64,000 bases of DNA from Microbacteriaceae bacterium PS02344 (lineage in GTDB: Bacteria; Actinomycetota; Actinomycetes; Actinomycetales; Microbacteriaceae), in assembly GCA_029959905.1 (NCBI GenBank), contig JASCNZ010000005.1, positions 33,114 to 97,113 on the forward strand, read 5' to 3'. Within the stretch, counting starts at the first letter, position 1. The number at the start of each line of letters is the position of its first letter. Below, in pieces: positions 22,345-30,854 of the stretch. The position numbers and the translations under genes were made by a program. A model generated the notes under the pieces. The model saw only the letters and a list, made by a program, of their open reading frames with translations. It was not told where the DNA came from and ran no database searches.

Positions 22345-22454
22345 CTCCCGAATGCATGCCAGCCATGGAATGCGCCGATCGGCCCTTCTCCCAGCGCGGG
22401 CAAAGCGAAATGCGAGAGGATGGAGCGTCCCGCCCGCGATCTCGAGGTCTCACT

Positions 22455-23411
22455 GTGCGCAAGCGTCCGCTCGTTCTCCTGTCCACCGTCGCTGCGGCGA
22501 CCCTGATCCTCGCGGGCTGCTCCGGCAGTGCCGAGCCCGAGAGCTCGGCCACCCCCGACGCTTCCGGCTCGAGCCAGTGCATGCTCGACGCGCAGCCCGG
22601 CGAGACCTCCGACGCGGTGACCGTCGAGGGTGAGGGTGCCGAGGCCACTGTCTCCGTGCCCACCGACGCCGCTTTCGCCGGTGTCGAGCGCACCGTGGTG
22701 TCGGAGGGCGATGGTGACGATGTCGTCAACGGCGACCTCGTGTCCGTCGCATTCCAGCTCGTCGAGGCATCGACCGGAGAGATCGTCGACTCCTCCGCGC
22801 GCGGCGAGAACGGCGAGCTGCCCGTGCTGCTCGACCAGAACAACTCGTCGCTGTTCCTCGCGGCACTCGAGTGCCAGCCGCTCGGCACCCAGGTCGTGCT
22901 CGCGCTGCCGGGCAGCGTGTTCGGTGAAGGACAGACCGACAAGGTGGTCTACGCGCAGGCCCTCGAAGAGCTTCCGGAGGTCGCGACGGGCACACCGGTC
23001 GAGCCCACCGCGGGAATGCCGACCGTCGAGCTCGACGACGACGGTGCCCCGACCGTCACCATCCCCGAGGGCGACGCCCCGGCCGAGACGAAGGTCGCCG
23101 TGCTCAAGCAGGGCGACGGTGCGACCGTCGGCGAGGGCGACTTCGTCGTCGTGCAGTACCTGGGCGTGAAGTGGTCGGACGGCTCGGAGTTCGACTCGAG
23201 CTGGAGCCGCGACGCCGTACCCTCCCAGTTCCAGACCACCGGCGTCGTGACCGGCTTCCGCAAGGCGCTGGAAGGCCAGCAGGTCGGCTCGCAGGTCGTC
23301 GTCGTGATGCCTCCCTCCGAGGGGTACGGCGCGAGCGAGGGGCACGAGCTGCAGAACGAGAGCCTCGTGTTCGTCGTCGACATCCTCGCCACCACGCCCA
23401 CCCAGCCCTGA
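22455..23411 (+). CDS. FKBP-type peptidyl-prolyl isomerase lipoprotein
   Basis: A 318-residue exported lipoprotein: signal [24 protein letters not shown] with the lipobox LAGC, then a Ser/Thr-rich linker. The C-terminal ~110 residues are a clear FKBP domain ([41 protein letters not shown]). An N-terminal repeat of the same plan ([36 protein letters not shown]) looks like a degenerate FKBP. The GTG at 22455 places the signal peptide correctly; the longer frame adds a non-signal extension. It probably acts as a folding helper outside the membrane. Confidence 0.9.
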   Translation: MRKRPLVLLSTVAAATLILAGCSGSAEPESSATPDASGSSQCMLDAQPGETSDAVTVEGEGAEATVSVPTDAAFAGVERTVVSEGDGDDVVNGDLVSVAFQLVEASTGEIVDSSARGENGELPVLLDQNNSSLFLAALECQPLGTQVVLALPGSVFGEGQTDKVVYAQALEELPEVATGTPVEPTAGMPTVELDDDGAPTVTIPEGDAPAETKVAVLKQGDGATVGEGDFVVVQYLGVKWSDGSEFDSSWSRDAVPSQFQTTGVVTGFRKALEGQQVGSQVVVVMPPSEGYGASEGHELQNESLVFVVDILATTPTQP

Positions 23412-23435
23412 CCGGGCGAGCCGGGGGGCGTGGCA

Positions 23436-23441
23436 TAGGCT
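23436..23441 (+). promoter_or_regulatory. Candidate -10 box of dxr
   Basis: TAGGCT, seven bases before the dxr ATG. Confidence 0.5.
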
Positions 23442-23448
23442 GGCGGGC

Positions 23449-24531
23449 ATGCAGCGCGTCATCGTCCTCGGCTCCACCGGCTCCATCGGCACCCAGGCGC
23501 TCGACGTCATCCGTGCGAACCCCCGACGCTTCGAGCTCGTGGGCCTCGCGGCCGGCTCCAACGCCGAGTTGCTCACGCAGCAGGCGCAGGACTTCCGTGT
23601 CGACAGCACGGCCCTCGGCGCCGCCGAGGCGGAGCAGCTGGTGCGCGACGTCGATGCCGACGTGGTGCTCAACGCGATCACCGGGTCGATCGGACTGGGG
23701 TCGACCCTGGCCGCGCTGCAGGCCGGTCGTACGCTGGCGCTCGCCAACAAGGAGTCCCTCATCGTGGGCGGTGCGCTCGTGCAGCGTGCGGCGCGCCCCG
23801 GCCAGATCGTCCCGGTCGATTCGGAGCACTCCGCGATCGCTCAGGCGCTCCGCAGCGGCGAACGCTCCGAGGTGCAGCGTCTCGTCGTGACGGCGTCCGG
23901 CGGCCCGTTCCGCGGACGCAGCCGCGCCGAGCTCGCCGACGTGTCTCCGGTCGAGGCGCTCGCGCACCCGACCTGGGACATGGGGCGCATGGTGACGACC
24001 AACTCCGCGACCCTGGTGAACAAGGGGCTCGAGGTGATCGAGGCTCATCTGCTGTTCGACGTGCCCTACGACGACATCGATGTGGTGGTCCACCCGCAGT
24101 CGATCGTGCACTCGATGGTGGAGTTCATCGACGGATCGACCATCGCGCAGGCCTCGCCCCCCGACATGCGCCTGCCCATCTCGCTCGGCCTCGACTGGCC
24201 GCACAGGGTCGGAGGGGTCGGCCGTCCCCTCGACTGGACGGCGGCCACCTCGTGGACCTTCGAGCCTCTCGACGACGAGGCCTTCCCCGCCGTCGCTCTC
24301 GCGAAGGCCGTCGGGCGTGCGGGCGCGACGTTCCCCGCCGTCTACAACGCCGCCAACGAGCAGGCCGTCGATGCGTTCCACGAGGGACGACTGCCGTTCC
24401 TCGGGATCGTCGACACGATCGCTGCGGTCGTCGATGCGCATGACGCGCCCGACGAACTCACGGTCGAGTCGCTGGGCGAGGCGGAGCGCTGGGCACGGGA
24501 GACCGCGGATCGGATCATCGCCGCCCGCTGA
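23449..24531 (+). CDS. dxr: 1-deoxy-D-xylulose-5-phosphate reductoisomerase
   Basis: Dxr converts DXP to 2-C-methyl-D-erythritol 4-phosphate with NADPH, the committed step of the MEP isoprenoid pathway. The 360-residue protein has the NADPH loop [14 protein letters not shown] at the start, [10 protein letters not shown] near 100, the metal-binding PVDSEHSAI near 124, and ASGGPFRG and [11 protein letters not shown] further on. It is normally clustered with rseP and ispG in actinobacteria; here murE is inserted between dxr and rseP on the other strand. Confidence 0.97.
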   Translation: MQRVIVLGSTGSIGTQALDVIRANPRRFELVGLAAGSNAELLTQQAQDFRVDSTALGAAEAEQLVRDVDADVVLNAITGSIGLGSTLAALQAGRTLALANKESLIVGGALVQRAARPGQIVPVDSEHSAIAQALRSGERSEVQRLVVTASGGPFRGRSRAELADVSPVEALAHPTWDMGRMVTTNSATLVNKGLEVIEAHLLFDVPYDDIDVVVHPQSIVHSMVEFIDGSTIAQASPPDMRLPISLGLDWPHRVGGVGRPLDWTAATSWTFEPLDDEAFPAVALAKAVGRAGATFPAVYNAANEQAVDAFHEGRLPFLGIVDTIAAVVDAHDAPDELTVESLGEAERWARETADRIIAAR

Positions 24532-24546
24532 CCCCGCGGCCCCGGA

Positions 24547-26169
24547 TCAGTCCTCGTCGGGGTACGGCACGGGCCAGCGCGGCTCGGGCACCGGCCAGCC
24601 GGCGGCGCGCAACGCACGGCGGGCGAGTTCGCGGGCCGAATAGGGCGTGCGGACGCCGCGGATGTCGCGGTAGTCCTGGTGCCCCGGTCCCGCCCACAGG
24701 ATCGCGTCGCCGTCGCCGACGAGCGCGACGGCCTCGACGATCGCGGTCTCCGGGGGCGAGAACTCGTGGATCTCGGCATCCGGGCGGGCGCGACGCGCCC
24801 CGGCGACCAGCGTCGCTCGAATGGACTCGGGGTCCTCGAACCGGGGGTGGTGATCGGTGACGACCAGGATGTCGCTGCCCTCGACGGCCGTGCGCGCCAT
24901 GTCGTAGCGCTTGCTCGCGTCACGGTCGCCGTCGGCGCCGAACAGCATCACCACGCGTCCGGGCGTCACCCGGCGCACGGCGGCGAGCGTCTTCTCGAAG
25001 GCGTCGGGGGAGTGGCCGAAGTCGACGAAGACCGCGGGGCCGCGGTCGCCCGAGACAAGCTGGGTGCGTCCGGGGAGGTACGCGCGGATTCCGCCGTCGC
25101 GGTCGAGGGCGTCGACGATGCGCCGCCACTCGTAGCCGCCCTCGAGCAGCATGACGATGGCGAGGGCGGCGTTGGCCGCCATGTGCGGCCCGATCACCGG
25201 AACGGTGGTGGTGAGCGATCCGGCGGGACCGGTCATGGTGAAGGTCGTGCCGCTGGCCCGCTCGTCCTGGATCGTGACGACCCAGTCGGCCCGGCCGGCG
25301 GCGTCGGCGTCGGCGGCGATGAGCGGGGTGCCGACCGTCACGACCGGAATCTCTGCGCGCTCCACCACGACGGCGCCGGAGGGCGAATCGAGGCACACGA
25401 CCGCGCGTCGCGAGCGGTCGGCGCGGAACAGCGGCAGCTTCGCCTCGAAGTACTCCTCCATGTCGGCGTAGTCGTCGAGGTGGTCGTGGCTGAGGTTCGT
25501 GAACCCGGCGACGTCGAAGTGAATGCCGTCGACTCGGTGACGCGAGAGGGCCTGCGCGCTCACCTCGACGGCGACGGCCTCGACGTCCCGCTCGCGCATG
25601 AGGGCGAGGAGGGCGTGGAACTCGGATGCCTCGGGAGTCGTGAGGCGCGAGACGATGACCTCGCCGGCGATGTGACGCTCGGCGGTCGACGAGAGCCCGG
25701 TGACCACGCCGAGTTGATCGAGGATGCCCTCGAGGAGGTGCGACACGCTGGTCTTGCCGTTCGTGCCGGTCGTGGCGAACAGCAGGGGGAGCGGATCATC
25801 GGCGCCGGTGCCGTACACCCAAGCGCTGAGGTCGCCCAGCACGGCGCGGGGGTCGTCGACGACGAGGATCGGCAGCCCTGCCGATGCGGCGATGTCCGCC
25901 CCGGCATCGTCGGTGATCACGGCGACGGCGCCCTTCTCGGCGGCGGCATGCACGAATTCCGCGCCGTGCCTGTTCACGCCCCGGATGGCGACGAACGCCT
26001 CACCGGCTCGGAGGTCGGCCGTCGCGAGTGTGATGCCCGAGACGACGACGCCGTCGACGGCGCCGCGCACCTCCCGAGCGAATCGTGCGGCGATTTCGGA
26101 CAGCTCACGCCGGGGCGGGTTCGCGGGGCGGAGCACGGGAGGCAGGCTCGAGTTGTGTTCGATCGACAT
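24547..26169 (-). CDS. murE: UDP-N-acetylmuramyl-tripeptide synthetase (MurE family), non-DAP motif
   Basis: A 540-residue Mur ligase that adds the third amino acid to UDP-MurNAc-dipeptide. The ATP loop GTNGKTS is at 135-141; the central domain has HFDVAGFTNLSHDHLDDY and the end has WAGPGHQDY. The position that reads DNPR in meso-DAP ligases reads DHHPR here (residues 439-443), so lysine, ornithine or another residue is more likely than DAP. That would fit the type-B peptidoglycan of Microbacteriaceae, but specificity cannot be read directly. It sits alone between dxr and rseP, away from a cell-division cluster. Confidence 0.9.
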   Translation of the reverse strand: MSIEHNSSLPPVLRPANPPRRELSEIAARFAREVRGAVDGVVVSGITLATADLRAGEAFVAIRGVNRHGAEFVHAAAEKGAVAVITDDAGADIAASAGLPILVVDDPRAVLGDLSAWVYGTGADDPLPLLFATTGTNGKTSVSHLLEGILDQLGVVTGLSSTAERHIAGEVIVSRLTTPEASEFHALLALMRERDVEAVAVEVSAQALSRHRVDGIHFDVAGFTNLSHDHLDDYADMEEYFEAKLPLFRADRSRRAVVCLDSPSGAVVVERAEIPVVTVGTPLIAADADAAGRADWVVTIQDERASGTTFTMTGPAGSLTTTVPVIGPHMAANAALAIVMLLEGGYEWRRIVDALDRDGGIRAYLPGRTQLVSGDRGPAVFVDFGHSPDAFEKTLAAVRRVTPGRVVMLFGADGDRDASKRYDMARTAVEGSDILVVTDHHPRFEDPESIRATLVAGARRARPDAEIHEFSPPETAIVEAVALVGDGDAILWAGPGHQDYRDIRGVRTPYSARELARRALRAAGWPVPEPRWPVPYPDED

Positions 26170-26218
26170 GTCTCTTCCATGATCGCATGCACGGGGCTGA
26201 TTCCTAGGCGCGAGGCAG

Positions 26219-26224
26219 TAGCGT
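26219..26224 (+). promoter_or_regulatory. Candidate -10 box of rseP
   Basis: TAGCGT, six bases before the GTG at 26231. It supports that start. Confidence 0.5.
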
Positions 26225-26230
26225 GAGCGG

Positions 26231-27544
26231 GTGGAAATCCTGCTCTATGCGGGTGGCATCCTCTTCATGCTGATCGGCCTCGGCCTCTCGATCGGTCTGC
26301 ACGAGATCGGCCACCTCCTGCCCGCGAAGCTGTTCGGCGTGCGTGTCGGCCAGTACATGATCGGGTTCGGCCCGCGCATCTGGTCGCGCCGCATCGGCGA
26401 GACCGAGTACGGGGTCAAGCTGCTGCCCGTCGGCGGGTTCATCTCGATGTCGGGCATGTACCCGGCGTCGCGCAGCGCGCGCCCGGTGGGCGGTCTCTTC
26501 CGCAGCCTGGTGCAGGACGCGAGGACGGCGAACGACGAGACCATCGCCGAAGGTGAGGAGCACCGCGTCTTCTATCGCCTTCCGGTATGGAAGCGCGTGA
26601 TCGTGATGTTCGGCGGTCCTCTCATGAACCTGCTGCTGGCGCTGCTGATCTTCACCGTTCTCGCCTCGGGGATCGGGCTGCAGCAGGGCACGACCACCGT
26701 CGCCTCGGTCACCCAGTGCGTGGTCCCGGCCGGCACGACGCAGGAGGCGTGCTCGGCTGACGACCCCGCGTCCCCCGCGGTCGAGGCGGGGATCCGCCCG
26801 GGCGACGTCCTGATATCCATCGACGGCACGCCGGTCTCGACGTTCGCCGAGGCCACGGAGATCGTGCAGGCAGCCCCCGGGAGGCCGCTCGACCTGGTGG
26901 TACGGCGCGACGACGAGGACGTCGCGCTGACGATCACGCCGATCGCCGCCGAGCGCGAGTTGACCGATGCGGCGGGGCGACCCGTGCTCGACGATGACGG
27001 CGAGCCGGTCGTGCGCGAGGTCGGCTACGTCGGGATGGCGTCGCAGATGGGTTTCGTGCCGCAACCGCTGATCGTCGGCCCGGAGATGGCGGCGGAGAAC
27101 GTCGGACGCGTCGCCTCGCTCATCGCGACGCTGCCCGTGCGCCTGTGGGAGGTCGGCGCGTCGCTGGTGACGGGAACGGAGCGCGACCCGAACGGCCCGC
27201 TGAGCGTCGTGGGCGTCGGGCGCATCGCGGGCGAGGTCGCGGCGACCGAGGCGCCCGTGCTCAATCGTTTCGCGGTGCTGCTGAACCTGTTGGGGTCGCT
27301 GAACATCGCCCTGTTCGTGTTCAATCTGATCCCGCTGCTGCCGCTCGACGGCGGGCACATCGTCGTCGCGCTCTGGGAGGGGGTGAAGCGCGGCTGGGCA
27401 CGGTTGTTCCGCCGCCCCCCGCCGGCCCCCGTCGATGCGACGCGTCTCGTGCCGCTGACGGTGGTGGTCGCGGTACTGCTGATCGGCATGGGGGCGCTGC
27501 TCCTGGTCGCCGACGTCTTCAACCCGGTCGACCTGCTGCAGTAG
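26231..27544 (+). CDS. rseP: Site-2 intramembrane zinc metalloprotease (RseP/Rip1 family)
   Basis: A 437-residue M50 protease that cuts membrane proteins such as anti-sigma factors within the membrane. The zinc motif HEIGH is at residues 24-28 in the first helix, followed by KLFGVRVGQYMIGFGP. A PDZ domain lies about residues 175-245 (SPAVEAGIRPGDVLISIDG). The third zinc ligand is in LIPLLPLDGGHIVVALWEG near 375. Four membrane helices are visible, the last at the C-terminus. It equals Rip1 in the mycobacterial dxr-rip1-ispG cluster. Confidence 0.93.
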   Translation: MEILLYAGGILFMLIGLGLSIGLHEIGHLLPAKLFGVRVGQYMIGFGPRIWSRRIGETEYGVKLLPVGGFISMSGMYPASRSARPVGGLFRSLVQDARTANDETIAEGEEHRVFYRLPVWKRVIVMFGGPLMNLLLALLIFTVLASGIGLQQGTTTVASVTQCVVPAGTTQEACSADDPASPAVEAGIRPGDVLISIDGTPVSTFAEATEIVQAAPGRPLDLVVRRDDEDVALTITPIAAERELTDAAGRPVLDDDGEPVVREVGYVGMASQMGFVPQPLIVGPEMAAENVGRVASLIATLPVRLWEVGASLVTGTERDPNGPLSVVGVGRIAGEVAATEAPVLNRFAVLLNLLGSLNIALFVFNLIPLLPLDGGHIVVALWEGVKRGWARLFRRPPPAPVDATRLVPLTVVVAVLLIGMGALLLVADVFNPVDLLQ

Positions 27545-27580
27545 CGACACCCGCGCCGTACGCCGGGTGACGCCGCCGCG

Positions 27581-29467
27581 TCAGCTGTGCAGCGCGTGCG
27601 TCACGAGCCGCTGGAGCGTGCGGATGCCGTCGCGCGACAGGATCGATTCGAGATGCCCCTGCACCGAGGCGAAGGCGGGGCCGCGGAGGGCGTACACATC
27701 GCCCGTCGCGGGATCGGCGGACACCTCCGCCGGGCCGACCGTCCCCACGCCAGGGGCGACCCGTGCCGTGAAGGTGTTGTAGAAGCCGATGGATGCCTGC
27801 TCGCCGAACACCGGAACCGACTTCTGCAGACCCTGGTGGGGGGCGTCGAGCGGAACGAGGGCGACGCCGAGCCCATCGGCGAGGATCTGGTGACTCAAGC
27901 AGACGGCGAGAAGCGGGGTTGCGCTCGCGCGGCGGCGCCGTACGATCTCCCGCATCCGGGCGATGCGAGGATTCGCCGCGTCGCGGGGGTCGCCGGGGCC
28001 GGGCCCGGCGACGACGATGTCCGCGGCATCGGCCTCGGCATCCGTCACCGCGTCCCACGGCGAGATCGACACTTCGAAGCCCAGGTGGCGCAGCTGATGC
28101 GCGAGCATCGTGGTGAAGCGATCCTCGGCGTCGACCACCAGCGCGCTCCGTCCCGCGAACGGTCCGGTGTGCTCCTCCGACTGCGGGTCGAGCCAGAAGT
28201 CGGCGAGTCGTGAATTCCGCGACGCGAGCAGTTCAGCCACCGCGGGGTCGGCGGACAGCGCAGGGGCGTCGCCGGGGGCATCCGTGTCGTCGCGCGCCTC
28301 GGCGGAGCGGTCGCGATCGATCGCTCCGATCGCCCCGAGCACGCCGGCCGCCTTGCCGTGCGTCTCGCCCACCTCGCCGAGAGGATCGGAGTGGCGCACC
28401 AGGGTCGCCCCGACCGGCACGCGGACCTCGCCGTCCACGACGTACACGGTGCGGATGAGGATGGGCGCATCGAGGTCATGGCCGCCCTCGGCGTTCGGCG
28501 TGAACAGAGCCGCGACACCCGAGTAGTAGCCGCGCGGACGCGACTCGTGACGGCGGATCACGGCGCACGCGTTCTGCATGGGCGAGCCCGTGACGGTGGG
28601 GGCGAACATCGTCTCGCGGAGGATGTCGCGCGGGTCGAGCCTGCTGCGGCCGCGCAGCATGTACTCGGTGTGGGTGAGCCGCGACATCTCCTTGAGATGC
28701 GGGCCCGTGATGCGCCCGCCGTCGGAGCAGACGGCGCTCATCATCTTGAGTTCTTCGTCGACGACCATGAAAAGCTCCTCGGTCTCCTTGGTGGAGGAGA
28801 GGAAGTCCACGAGCGTCTCGCGGGTGGCGCCGCCCGCCGGGTGCCGGAAGGTGCCCGAGATGGGATTCATCGTGACCACGCCCCCGCGGGCGACGACGTG
28901 CGCCTCGGGGCTCGCGCCGACCGCGATGTGACCCGGGGTGAACACGGCGAACGTCCAATACGCCCCGCGCTCGTGCGCGAGGAGCGCGCGGAACCAGGTG
29001 AGGGCGGCCGTGCGGTCGTCGCTCTCGATGCGCGCCGTGAAGTCCCGACGGATGACGAAGTTCGCTCCCTCGCCGCGTCCGATCTCGTCGGCGATGACGG
29101 TCTCGACGATGCGCGCGTACTCGTCGTCGGAGATGTCGAAGCCGTCGTCGTGGAGAGCGACATCGTCCGCGGGCAGCGCGGCGAGCAGCGCCGGCGTCGG
29201 CAGACGCAGGTGCTCTTCGACCACGACGCAGCGCAGCGGAGCGCCGTCGTCCTGGGCGACGAAGCCGCGCTCGCGCACCTGCCGGTACGGCACGAGCGCG
29301 AACACCTCGTTCGGCGTGCCGTCGGAGGAGAGGGGGATGTCGGCCAGCAGGTCGACATCGACCACCTCGCCGGTCAGCAGCTCGACCTCGTCGGCGCCGT
29401 CGCGGGCGATCAGGACGAACGAGGACGAGGGATCCGCGGCGAGTTCCGCCAGTCGTGCGAGGGTCAT
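27581..29467 (-). CDS. PhzE-type TrpE-TrpG fusion (anthranilate or ADIC synthase)
   Basis: A 628-residue chorismate-using enzyme with a glutamine amidotransferase. The first ~430 residues are TrpE-like and match PhzE closely: IADEIGRGEGANFVIRRDF, MNPISGTFRHPAGG, VVDEELKMMSAVCSDGG, RETMFAPTVTGSP, RGYYSGVAAL. The last ~190 are TrpG-like, with the nucleophile Cys in LLAVCLSHQ and His-x-Glu in GHLESIL, where most have HPES. The LLES feedback motif of classical TrpE was not seen. The ATG at 29467 has AGGAG six bases ahead; an in-frame extension runs through the leader and is not used. A tryptophan attenuator precedes it, which favours an anthranilate role. No phz genes are nearby. Confidence 0.85.
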   Translation of the reverse strand: MTLARLAELAADPSSSFVLIARDGADEVELLTGEVVDVDLLADIPLSSDGTPNEVFALVPYRQVRERGFVAQDDGAPLRCVVVEEHLRLPTPALLAALPADDVALHDDGFDISDDEYARIVETVIADEIGRGEGANFVIRRDFTARIESDDRTAALTWFRALLAHERGAYWTFAVFTPGHIAVGASPEAHVVARGGVVTMNPISGTFRHPAGGATRETLVDFLSSTKETEELFMVVDEELKMMSAVCSDGGRITGPHLKEMSRLTHTEYMLRGRSRLDPRDILRETMFAPTVTGSPMQNACAVIRRHESRPRGYYSGVAALFTPNAEGGHDLDAPILIRTVYVVDGEVRVPVGATLVRHSDPLGEVGETHGKAAGVLGAIGAIDRDRSAEARDDTDAPGDAPALSADPAVAELLASRNSRLADFWLDPQSEEHTGPFAGRSALVVDAEDRFTTMLAHQLRHLGFEVSISPWDAVTDAEADAADIVVAGPGPGDPRDAANPRIARMREIVRRRRASATPLLAVCLSHQILADGLGVALVPLDAPHQGLQKSVPVFGEQASIGFYNTFTARVAPGVGTVGPAEVSADPATGDVYALRGPAFASVQGHLESILSRDGIRTLQRLVTHALHS

Positions 29468-29500
29468 CGATGTCTCCTGTGGGAGGGGCTCCGGCTCGGC

Positions 29501-29566
29501 AACGAAAAGACCGCCCCGGAGGCGGTCTGGATTCGTGGGAACGCGAACACACCGCCTAGGAGGCGG
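29501..29566 (-). promoter_or_regulatory. Tryptophan attenuator of the PhzE-type gene
   Basis: Three alternative pairings are visible on the minus strand. Segment 1 CCGCCT (29566-29561) pairs with AGGCGG (29557-29552) around a CCT loop. Segment 2 AGGCGGT (29557-29551) pairs instead with segment 3 ACCGCCT (29526-29520). Segment 3 as GACCGCC (29527-29521) pairs with segment 4 GGCGGTC (29515-29509), followed by TTTT (29508-29505), an intrinsic terminator. Segment 1 begins two bases after the tandem Trp codons of the leader peptide, so a stalled ribosome would cover it and favour the antiterminator. Confidence 0.85.
29505..29527 (-). terminator. Attenuator terminator hairpin
   Basis: Seven-bp GC-rich stem GACCGCC/GGCGGTC with a five-base loop and a TTTT tail, ~40 bases ahead of the coding start. 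It would stop transcription when tryptophan is plentiful. Confidence 0.8.
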
Positions 29567-29591
29567 GCCACCAGGTGACGTTCGTGCGCAT
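29556..29591 (-). CDS. trpL: Tryptophan leader peptide (MRTNVTWWPAS)
   Basis: An 11-codon open frame, ATG at 29591-29589 and TAG at 29558-29556, with two adjacent TGG codons at 29573-29568. Its stop overlaps the first attenuator hairpin, as in classical trp leaders. There is no Shine-Dalgarno, but TAGTTT lies six bases before the ATG, so the mRNA is probably leaderless. It should act as the sensor of charged tRNA-Trp for the downstream fusion gene. Confidence 0.82.
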   Translation of the reverse strand: MRTNVTWWPAS

Positions 29592-29597
29592 GGGGCG

Positions 29598-29603
29598 AAA
29601 CTA
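29598..29603 (-). promoter_or_regulatory. Candidate -10 box of the trp leader
   Basis: TAGTTT on the minus strand, six bases before the leader-peptide ATG; no clear -35. Confidence 0.55.
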
Positions 29604-29682
29604 CCACACGGCGCGAGGGGCGATGCTCCGACGCAGACGGGCATCATGCGTGCGTATACAGCCTTCGTCCGCGCAGGCGGCG

Positions 29683-29688
29683 TAGGCT
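29683..29688 (+). promoter_or_regulatory. Candidate -10 box of ispG
   Basis: TAGGCT, six bases before the GTG at 29695. Confidence 0.5.
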
Positions 29689-29694
29689 GAAGCT

Positions 29695-30846
29695 GTGCCA
29701 GCCGTGAACCTTGGGATGCCCAAGATCCCTGAAGTCCTCGCCCCGCGACGGAAGTCCCGCCAGATCAAGGTGGGCAAGGTGCTCGTCGGGGGAGACGCGC
29801 CCATCAGCGTGCAGTCGATGACCACGACGAAGACCACCGACATCAACGGCACCCTGCAGCAGATCGCCGAGCTCACCGCCTCCGGGTGCGAGATCGTGCG
29901 CGTCGCCGTCCCCTCGCAGGACGACGCCGACGTGCTGCACATCATCGCGAAGAAGAGCCAGATCCCGGTGATCGCCGACATCCACTTCCAGCCGAAGTAC
30001 GTCTTCCAGGCCATCGACGCCGGATGTGCGGCCGTCCGGGTGAATCCGGGCAACATCCGCAAGTTCGACGACCAGGTCGGCGCGATCGCGAAGGCCGCGC
30101 AGGATGCGGGCGTTTCGCTGCGCATCGGCGTGAATGCCGGGTCGCTCGACCGCCGACTCCTCGAGAAGTACGGCAAGGCGACGCCGGAGGCGCTCGTCGA
30201 AAGCGCGGTATGGGAGGCGTCGCTCTTCGAGGAGCACGATTTCCACGACTTCAAGATCTCCGTCAAGCACAACGACCCGATCGTGATGGTCAAGGCGTAC
30301 CGCCAGCTGGCGGAGCGGGGCGACTGGCCTCTGCACCTCGGCGTGACCGAGGCGGGTCCGGCGTTCCAGGGCACGATCAAGAGCGCCACGGCGTTCGGCA
30401 TCCTGCTCGGCGAGGGGATCGGCGACACGATCCGCGTCTCGCTCTCGGCCCCGCCGGCCGAAGAGGTCAAGGTCGGCCACCAGATCCTGCAGTCGCTCAA
30501 CCTGCGCGAGCGCAAGCTCGAGATCGTGTCGTGCCCGTCGTGCGGTCGTGCGCAGGTCGATGTGTACACGCTCGCCGAGGACGTCACCGAGGGGCTCAAG
30601 GAGATGACCGTGCCGCTGCGCGTCGCCGTCATGGGGTGCGTCGTGAACGGCCCTGGAGAGGCCCGCGACGCCGACCTGGGCGTCGCGTCCGGCAACGGCA
30701 AGGGGCAGATCTTCGTCAAGGGCGAGGTCATCAAGACCGTGCCGGAGGCCGACATCGTCGCGACCCTCATCGAGGAGGCGAACCGTCTCGCCGACGAGAT
30801 GGGACCCGAGGCCCCGCTCGGCACCGCCCAGGTCGTCACGGCCTGA
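29695..30846 (+). CDS. ispG: 4-hydroxy-3-methylbut-2-enyl-diphosphate synthase
   Basis: IspG (GcpE) is the [4Fe-4S] enzyme that converts MEcPP to HMBPP late in the MEP pathway. The protein has 383 residues. The N-terminal TIM barrel shows [23 protein letters not shown] and [12 protein letters not shown]. The cluster-binding Cys lie in [12 protein letters not shown] and in [16 protein letters not shown] near the C-terminus. The GTG start fits the -10 spacing. It belongs with dxr in the same pathway, ~5 kb upstream. Confidence 0.97.
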   Translation: MPAVNLGMPKIPEVLAPRRKSRQIKVGKVLVGGDAPISVQSMTTTKTTDINGTLQQIAELTASGCEIVRVAVPSQDDADVLHIIAKKSQIPVIADIHFQPKYVFQAIDAGCAAVRVNPGNIRKFDDQVGAIAKAAQDAGVSLRIGVNAGSLDRRLLEKYGKATPEALVESAVWEASLFEEHDFHDFKISVKHNDPIVMVKAYRQLAERGDWPLHLGVTEAGPAFQGTIKSATAFGILLGEGIGDTIRVSLSAPPAEEVKVGHQILQSLNLRERKLEIVSCPSCGRAQVDVYTLAEDVTEGLKEMTVPLRVAVMGCVVNGPGEARDADLGVASGNGKGQIFVKGEVIKTVPEADIVATLIEEANRLADEMGPEAPLGTAQVVTA

Positions 30847-30854
30847 GCGCGCCG

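Noticed and set aside
29555..29564. The palindrome CCTAGG near the trp leader as a restriction or phage attachment site
   Set aside because: It is fully explained as the loop and arms of the first attenuator hairpin.
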